A stretch of 10,132 bases of DNA, from NCBI GenBank assembly GCA_003565195.1, contig PXCX01000348.1:1-10132 (forward strand). The letters are read 5' to 3'. The stretch is from PVC group bacterium (lineage in GTDB: Bacteria; Verrucomicrobiota; Kiritimatiellia; CAIKKV01; PXCX01). The notes under the pieces were generated by a model. The model was not told where the DNA came from and ran no database searches. It saw nothing but the letters and a program-made list of their open reading frames with translations. Made by a program: the position numbers and the translations under genes. Shown here piece by piece: positions 1-7,500 of the stretch (position 1 is its first letter; each line of letters starts with the position of its first letter).

Positions 1-35
1 GGGAATCCGGCGACAGGAGAAGAAAGATGAGCCTT

Positions 36-293
36 TCAGGGTTTCTTCCTGTGAATCGTAACGTACTCGTTACGGGGTGTTCGTCCGGGATCGGGCCATG
101 TTTTAAGCACGGTTTTGATGGATTCGCCCAATCCGGCCGCGGCAATCGATTCGATTCGTTCCAGATGTAAATGGCTTACGACAACTTTTCCGCGGCGCGT
201 GGCCGTTGTACGCATCATTTTGAGACGGTCGTTACCGACTTCGATCAGAATCAACGGCCTGTCGGAGCGGGCCTGTGTTACTTCAGTATTCAT
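36..293 (-). CDS. PilM/GspL-like actin-fold assembly protein, N-terminal part, apparent frameshift near the left edge
   Basis: The frame starts at the ATG 291-293 inside the end of gspK. A GGAG lies 12 bases upstream of it, which is rather far. LILIEVGNDRLKMMR matches the first beta hairpin and phosphate loop of PilM/GspL actin-like proteins (usually DxGxxxxK; here E-V-G-N-D-R-L-K). ESIKTVLKTW fits the helix before the family strand VxIPRxxxxxRFLxLPS, here begun as YVTIHRKKP. It then meets TGA at 36-38, giving only 85 residues against more than 300 in the family. Dropping one C from the CCC run at 39-41 continues as ERLIFLLLSPDS to the window edge, with the right length and character for the missing family strand. 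PilM/GspL proteins sit on the cytoplasmic face and link to PilN/GspM. It could also be a truncated gene; the function call is moderate. Confidence 0.55.
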   Translation of the reverse strand: MNTEVTQARSDRPLILIEVGNDRLKMMRTTATRRGKVVVSHLHLERIESIAAAGLGESIKTVLKTWPDPGRTPRNEYVTIHRKKP

Positions 294-1410
294 GCCAATA
301 TAATACTCCGGGCGATTCGCGACAAACCACGAAATCGATCCGCCGCGTCAGCAGCGGCGCCGATTCACGTTGCGCGCCGGTGAACCGTCTTTGTGTTTCT
401 CCGTTCATCTCCATCCATCCTTCGGCGGTACCGCTGAAGACGGAGGATTCTCTCCTTTTCCCATAACCTTCCATAGCACTCATTATTAGGTCTTGCGGGG
501 CGGTTAAATCAAGATGCTCGCGCATCTCGCCAAACCCTTCGCGAGGTCGCTGGTCAACAATTCTTTCCGCCAAAACTTTTGCTTCGTATTCAGCCGCCCC
601 GGCCGCCATCGCTACGGCCGCGAGCACAGTCTCGCAAGCGCTATCTAAATGCACACGGCGATTTCCATACAACGTGGTATAGGGACGGATCCGTTGCAAC
701 GCCGCCCGCAATCTGTACCAATCGATGCCTTCTTCGCTTGCCATCCGTTCCGCCGTATGCATCACTTCATGCCAGGACCGGAATCCCGACGGTTTTTCTT
801 CCAAATCGTTATTATCAGATAAAAGACCGCTGTCCGTCAACCCTGTATTTTTACGGGCTTCCTCCCGTTCTTCCGCCATGGCATCCCGGCGAACGAGTAA
901 TAAGTCGATCCAATCGCGTGCTTCGTCCGGGCCAATATCAACCGCGGGAAGCCCATCGATATCCGGCGCAATACGCAACAAATTCACAAGCGGTTCAAAA
1001 AGTGCTCTACGCTGCCTGTGATAAACATTCAAACTTATCCGTGCTTCTTCGGGAATCAGACCGGCGCCGGCGTCCGCGCGGGCCGTTCGCGCGGCCGGCG
1101 GCGACGAGTCGGGATAATGTACCAGGCGCATCCGGCCGCGCTCGCCGACCGCCACATTGTCCATGGCGCGGGTTGCGCGGATTGCTTCCCAGGTATTGGT
1201 TTCGCTAACCACCGTCATCAAGGCCAGCTCGACCCCGGCGCGGGCTGCCAGCGAGGCGTGAACATCGTTGTCGACAAACCGCGCCAGCCGTAGCGCGGCC
1301 GAAAGATGGGCTGCCGATGCCACTGCCAGCGCCGCCAGAATAGCCAGCGTCCATAACGCTAAAATCAATACGCTGCCGCGCGCATGGATGTTGGATATTT
1401 CGCTTTGCAT
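283..1410 (-). CDS. gspK: GspK-like minor pseudopilin of a type II secretion / type IV pilus-like system
   Basis: This gene encodes the minor pseudopilin that caps the pseudopilus tip with GspI and GspJ in the inner membrane/periplasm. From the ATG at 1410 it has 375 residues: a short leader MQSEISNIHARG, then SVLILALWTLAILAALAVAS, a membrane helix of the GspK type. Prepilin peptidase would cut after the Gly of HARG; the residue at +5 is Leu and not Glu, and lack of Glu5 is characteristic of GspK. Further on are EARDWIDL (position of the family DWxD motif), NRRVHLDSACETVLAAVAMA (family NxNxAxxxVLxxL region) and AERIVDQRPREGFGEMREHL (family helix-turn with R-x-x-xxF). An acidic stretch (SDNNDLEEKPSG) interrupts the middle. 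A GTG at 1476 in frame would add 22 residues but lies in the heptamer array. It overlaps the next gene by 11 bases. Confidence 0.88.
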   Translation of the reverse strand: MQSEISNIHARGSVLILALWTLAILAALAVASAAHLSAALRLARFVDNDVHASLAARAGVELALMTVVSETNTWEAIRATRAMDNVAVGERGRMRLVHYPDSSPPAARTARADAGAGLIPEEARISLNVYHRQRRALFEPLVNLLRIAPDIDGLPAVDIGPDEARDWIDLLLVRRDAMAEEREEARKNTGLTDSGLLSDNNDLEEKPSGFRSWHEVMHTAERMASEEGIDWYRLRAALQRIRPYTTLYGNRRVHLDSACETVLAAVAMAAGAAEYEAKVLAERIVDQRPREGFGEMREHLDLTAPQDLIMSAMEGYGKRRESSVFSGTAEGWMEMNGETQRRFTGAQRESAPLLTRRIDFVVCRESPGVLYWHEY

Positions 1411-1413
1411 AGA

Positions 1414-1418
1414 CCTTA
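1414..1418 (-). promoter_or_regulatory. Possible weak ribosome binding site of gspK
   Basis: The minus strand reads TAAGG, then three bases, then the ATG at 1410-1408. The purine core is right but the spacing is short, so this is only modest support for choosing that ATG. Confidence 0.3.
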
Positions 1419-1463
1419 GACCGAAGACGGTTCGTCCAATACTTGCACGGTTCGCTACCCCGT

Positions 1464-1498
1464 CGACACCCGACACCCGACACGCGCCACCCGACGCC
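1464..1498. repeat. Five degenerate tandem heptamers (CGACACC type)
   Basis: On the plus strand the 35 bases read as five consecutive 7-mers: CGACACC, CGACACC, CGACACG, CGCCACC, CGACGCC. On the coding (minus) strand this is a GGTGTCG-type run. It sits in the gap after the giant gene's stop. Its repetitive nature argues that the GTG at 1474-1476, which lies inside the array, is not the real gspK start. Function unknown; short heptamer arrays in gaps between genes are known from several bacterial groups. Confidence 0.85.
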
Positions 1499-1510
1499 CT
1501 ACCACCGCCT

Positions 1511-4500
1511 TTACTCGATACCGATCAATGATTCCTGGATAATCGGTTCATGGACAGCGTCTTGCATCAGACGGTACAGCAATTGCATTTCGCCGTGCAT
1601 TTCTTCGATTCTACGATTGATATTACGGATACGTTCCGCTTCGGTTTCAACCTCATCGATTCCAGGAATTGCCGGTTCGTCGCTTAGCCATTGCTGGAAG
1701 CCTTGGCTTTGGGCCATCATCTGGATAGTGTGAGCCATTTCATCGAGCGACTCGAAATAAGGTTCGACTTGCATGGCGCCGGGAATTTCTTCGACTTCAT
1801 GCTTTGCCTCGCGCAGTGATTTCTCTATGGTCTCGAGTATGGCGGCGACCGCGAACAGATCCGCGCGTTCGATTTCCTCTCGCAAACCGCCTACGGCGGA
1901 TACAGCGCTAGAGGCTTGAGTACGCGCTGACGATGCGCGCCGCTGCGCCTCTTCCGCGGTACCGCCAACCTCGGCCAGGCGTTCGGCCAGCGCATTGAGT
2001 CGAGGCAACAGTGCGGCTTCGATATCTTGATCCGCCAGGGCGCGCAAAATATTCTCGACCCGCGGCAACGCTTGCATATCCACGTCGGGATCGAGCGCCG
2101 CTACGGCACGATCGATTTCGCGCAAGGAAGCGTGGATATCCTCAGTATCAATATCGATATCGATATCGAGTTCAAGCGCTTGCACGGTATCTTCGACGCG
2201 ACCCAGCGTTGTGCGGGCCTCCGCCAAATTCTCGGCCCGCGCCAAATCGGCCAGCGCGGCTTCGACTTCATCGATACCGGCTGCGTCAATCGCCGCTACC
2301 GCTGTCTCCAGACGATCCATACCGTCACGGACTTGATCCATCGTTTCGGCCCGTGCCAAATCGGCCAGCGCGGCTTCGACTTCATCGATACCGGCTGCGT
2401 CAATCGCCGCTACCGCTGTCTCCAAGCGGTCCATACCGTCGCGGACTTCATTCATCGTTTCAGCCCGCGCCACATCGGCCAGCGCGGCTTCTATTTCATC
2501 GATACCGGCTGCGTCAATCGCCGCTACCGCTGTCTCCAGACGATCCATACCGTCGCGGACTTGATCCATCGTTTCGGCCCGCGCCACATCGGCCAGCGCG
2601 GTATCCAGATCGTCGACCATGGCGACGTTATCGAGAAAAGCGCGTAACGCCTGGACATCATCGGCCACGGCGTCCATTTCACGGATCATATCGTCGAGTG
2701 TGGCCAACGACTGCATCAGATTGTCCATCCGTTGCAAATCGTTGCTGACGGCGGCGAACATTTGGGGTAGATCTTCCATACCGGGTCTTACCACCCGCAC
2801 CATGATCCGGTCGGAAGCCTGAGCGTCCTCGGCGGTGATAATAAAGTCGCCCAATCCCCAATTCGCGATCAGACCGTGGTATTCATAGACACCGGGAACA
2901 GCATCTAATTCGCTCATATTAACAGTCGGACCGCCGGGTTCGATGGATAAGCTGACCGCGTCTCCGTATCCCCGACGTGAACGATACAGAATCGTATTGG
3001 TGGAACCGTATTCGACGGTTGGCGGTCGTGTCAGAATCCGGGCCAGACCGGCAGTCAAATCGTCTTCGATGCCGGGTAAACGGGCGTACATATTAGTGAT
3101 ATCGGGCATCATCACCGTCAGGTATTCCGATTCCAGGAAATCGATACCATCCAGGACCTGGCCGAACATCGCCAGATTGGTCGCCGCGGAATCACGGATA
3201 TCGCCGCGAAGGCCATCAATACCATCAAGAACATTGGTGAATTGACCGGAAGCATAATCCCGGAAGTCAGCGATTTCTTCGCGGGTTCTGCGGGCCGATT
3301 CGTCGATGGTATCGATCACGTCGCCGATTTCCTCACCGACCGGTCGTCGGGGCTGGAAGGTAAAGCCGGCGCTGTATTGCTGGCCTTCATGGGTAATCGT
3401 AACATTGGCGAAGAACTGGTCTTCGCCGCTATACCCCAGGCCGGCGATACTCCAGTCACGCCAGAACACGCCGTTTACCGACGTATGCTGGCTCAGTTCC
3501 GCGATCAGATCGCCTACTCTGTCATAAATCAGGATCTCGACTTTCTCGGCATCGGTTATGATCGTACCGCGTCTTTCGAGCCAGGTCTGGATATTGAAAT
3601 TGGTACGCGGCGTATCGTAGACGAAATCGGCGCGCACCTGGTAATCTTCGGGAATATCGCCGACATCGGCGGTCTGGCGCAACATAAACGTCAAACCCGA
3701 CGAATACATCACGCCGGAATCACCAATTTCGACACGCGCAAAAAACACTTCGGATCGGTCAAGACCATCCGGCGGCGTCCATTTATGCCAGAACAGGCCT
3801 TCTATGGATTCCTTCTTTTCGATCGTATCGATTAACTGTCCCTGTGAATTATATATCCGGATGGTATTCAAATCCGGAAATTCGAGGATGCGTCCCCCGC
3901 GTTCGAGCCAGGCCTGGATATTGAAAATTCCCTGATGCGAATTATAGCTGAAATTAGCCATGACGCGATATTCGGGTTCGCGATCGGAGCGTTCCATTTC
4001 GACGACACGCGTATGATTGGCGGCGGCCAGCCACTGGAATTGGATTTTATCCTTAAAAAACTCGCGCATCCACACCGTATCAAACGTGCCGAACGGATAG
4101 TAATGAGTGATATACAACCGGTTGGTCGTACCCGGTTCACGGCTGGTCAAACCGGAGGCCGACCATCCGGAAGAATCGCTGACGCTCAGGCGGTCAAGCG
4201 GTTCGCCGGTTTCCTTGTTAAGCACGAGCCAACGCACCTGGTAATACTTTATCGGAAACGGCCCGTAATCGTCGAACGGCCCGTCAATATCGGCCCTGAA
4301 ACGGTCGGGATAGGCGCTGTCCTGTACGCGCAGCCATGCATGATCGATCCTGACATTGGGCGCCACCCAATCATAGGCAACCTCGGCTCCCGGCGGCAGA
4401 TAGATGGGATCGGTATTGATCTTCACCCAACTGTCGGGCGCCCGGTCGGCATCGAGCGAATAATACAGATCGGCGCCGCCGGACATAAGGCGACCATAAG

Positions 4501-7500
4501 CCGTGATATAGAATCCTATCTCTCTGAGCGCGTACACATTGTCATCATCGAAACCTTCGATTAAAAACGTAGGCGCGATAACGATATTGGTAACCTGGTC
4601 CTGTACCTGTGCATAGGAATGTTCCGGATCATCGATGCTGGTAATCGTAATCGTGGCCGGTCCAAGCGGACCTTCGACTGCCGGCCATGTCCAACTGTAT
4701 GCTCCGTCTTCGAGCGGGAAATCGCCTGAAGCCAACACTTGCAGATCTCCGTCAACGTCAAGTAACTCGATCGTAAAGGCATCCAGCATTTCGCCGCCGC
4801 GAATCCAGCGAATCTCGAGCGGATGACCGATTTTTACGAAATCGCCCGGCCGCGGATTCGCGATCCGGATACTGGGTTCCTGCACGACTTCGAATTCTTC
4901 CGAATAACCTTCTTGGGCGCCGCGGGTAATGTACAGGACGACCCGGTCGCCGACCGGATCGACGGGCGCATTGTCCTGCATATTCCAGTCATAACTGCTG
5001 CCCGTCCATCCCTCCACGATCGTTTGCCGCGGCGTAGGATATGTCAAGGCGGTATTGGTGCCTTCGATCACCGAATATTCAAGCGTAAACGCCCCTTCGG
5101 ACGGCACAGCCTTCCATGTAATCGTATTAGTCACATCGGATACCGCCCAGACATCGGCGGCTGTCGGCCTGGTGATTTTGAGACCCTCAAGCGTAAACGG
5201 CAAAGAGGTGCCCTGGAATGCGCCGCTGACCACTCTGATACGGGCATTGGTCGAGGGCAACCGGCTGAAGGCGATACTGTTCTCTATGTTCCAGGTCACC
5301 GTATTCATGCCGGGAGTCACGTTCACGTTCTGGGCTACCGGACGCGCCAGATGCGCCGGGCTGAAGGTTCCATCCGGCGAATAATAAATGGTTGCGGGCG
5401 CGCTGACGCCGGCGGCAAGAAAACGGACTTCGACCTGGTCGCCAAGCGCCCAGACGGTATTGGTATCGGGATCGACGACGCGGATACCGCGCAGGGTAAA
5501 CGGCGCCGAGAAGGCTTCGACGTCGGTATCGGCCGGCGGCGCATTGATTCCGAAACGTAAAACGGCATTGGTCGTAGGCATAAGCATTTCGCCCACCTGC
5601 CAGTCTTCGGCGCCCATGATATCGATATCGTCGTTGATCAGTCCCGACTCGGCGGCGGGTATTTCCTGGCCGTCGATCGACAGCCAAAGCTGTGCCAGCG
5701 CGCTGCCGGCGATGCCGGCATGATCCCACTCGATCCGGAAATTCTCGCCGATATTGACGCTTTGGTTTTCGGCCGGATGGGTGATACGTACGCCGCGCAG
5801 GGTGAACTCGGGACTGATGGCGCTGAACACACCCTGCGAGACGCGGATTTTTGCCGTTGACGAGGGTTTGAAATGGCGCAGGACATTCCAGTTGTGTTCG
5901 TTATGGAAACTGGCGCCGTAATCGAAACTGCGGAAATCGGGGTTGCCGGCCGCATCCCGGATACGCTGGTTGAAATTCACGCCATCGGCGGAATAAAAGA
6001 CATCGGCGCGCCCCCTGCCGCCATCATCGGTATCGGACGCATACCAGGCAAGCGGTTCGCCGGCGCCGATATTATAGACGGCATTATTGGTTGGCGCACC
6101 GATCTCAATGCCGCGCACCGTAAACGCGGCCGGCGATTCGGATGTCATATCCAGACCGGTACTGGTATTAGTGACGCCGCCACTGACGCCGTCAATATGC
6201 AAGAGGATACGGCATTCCGGCCCCGGATACGGCAATTCTTTCGGATCGAGATTCACAAACCAGTATCCCGAACGCGGATCGGCCTGGCGCACGAACTGGT
6301 AAGGCCCGCCGCGGTACGAAATCGAGATATCGATATCGCGACTTATACCGTGACTGATCCATGACACATAGTTTGTGTCGGTATAAAGCCAGACATCATC
6401 GGATTTGACGGGTGTCTGCAACAGCAGACCGGGTACGGAAAACGTATCGGTAATGGCATACAAGGCTTCCGAGACGGAATCTTCGACACGCAGAATCACT
6501 TCGCCGGACGGCAAGGCATCGGCAACCCATTCCAGTGTGTTTGTGAAACCGTCGGTATTGTCGTTGGGGGTTCCGATAGCGATCGGATACCAGATCGTAT
6601 TACCGAATTCGTTGGTATGATCCTTATAGGTATACTCGATATTAACGAAATCGCTGGCGCCGCTGGATGTCCATTTGATGTCGTGCGTATATCCGTATTG
6701 CCAGCGCGACCGCACATCCGTGCCGCCGACCGGCGCGACGATTTCGATATTGGCGATTATGAACGGATCGGACCAGACATTGATTTCGGGAAATTGTATG
6801 GACTCGATATACAGCCTGGCGTCCTCGGTCTGGCCTTCGATCGGGATATCGTGCGTATTCAGGCCCGGTTGCCCCGGCGCGTCTTCATCCAGCCAGGCGA
6901 ACCCCAAATCGTTGGAGATCGCGATTCTGACGCCCTGGTCGCCGACGCCGGCGCAATGGTATTGAATGGTGAGATCCTCGCCGGTCTGCGTGCCGGTGGG
7001 ATAGCCGGGCTTCCAAGTCTGTTCCGGATAGCTTACGGCAATGCCGCGCAACAGAAACGGTTCATTCGAGTAATCGTGTTCGGCGCCTCCCGGAGCAGCC
7101 GGATGAATGGTAGCGCTTTGACGTACTACCGCCATATAGGCGTTTTCGGAGATAAAACGTTCGTCATTTAGCGGTAAATCCCATGCGAAAATGTTGTATC
7201 CCGGCTCGTTGGGAAATTCCGAGCCGCCGGGCACGCGCGTCCATTTATCATGATCGCTGATATCGCCGGTATTGAACCACAAATCGGACCAAGGGCGTAA
7301 ATCGTTTGGATCCGGCATGATGAAGACGACATCCTCGACCATCCCGGCGCGCCAGTCCTCGCCGCCGTCGGGCCGGATCAGGCGCAGCTCGTCACGAATC
7401 TCGAACGGCGCGTCCGACATATCGTACACCGAATCGGGATATTGATGGGATCTGACCCTGATCCGATAGAAGCCCGGCTCACTGTGCAAGACGGTATTAT

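Larger units (their letters stand above)
1411..1510 (-). other. Spacer between the giant gene and gspK
   Basis: This is the only non-coding gap, if gspK starts at the ATG 1408-1410. Its upstream half is filled by the heptamer array; the rest holds a weak 4-bp hairpin (ACCG/CGGT around TCTT, near 1419-1430). I see no strong stem followed by a T run, so no rho-independent terminator for the giant gene is supported, and no clear -35/-10 promoter for gspK. Read-through from the giant gene into gspK is possible. Confidence 0.6.

Noticed and set aside
579..1208. Plus-strand open frame of 209 codons opposite gspK
   Set aside because: The opposite strand has a clear GspK family protein; this frame has shadow-like composition and no recognisable domain.
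1419..1430. Hairpin as terminator of the giant gene
   Set aside because: The stem is only four base pairs and no T run follows.
1474..1476. GTG as gspK start
   Set aside because: It lies in the heptamer array and would put 22 extra residues before a leader that is already of usual length from the ATG at 1410.
2229..2603. CRISPR array
   Set aside because: Units are contiguous 114-bp coding repeats without variable spacers and stay in frame.
2011..2748. Plus-strand open frame of 245 codons opposite the helical tail, with a second one (2027-2647) in another frame
   Set aside because: Both mirror the repetitive coding strand; their internal repeats follow from the 114-bp units, and composition (rich in Arg/Pro) is typical of an antisense shadow.
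4823..5560. Plus-strand open frame of 245 codons, plus similar ones across 3242-9427
   Set aside because: All lie opposite the continuous, domain-rich giant frame and have no recognisable motif or ribosome binding site that I can support.
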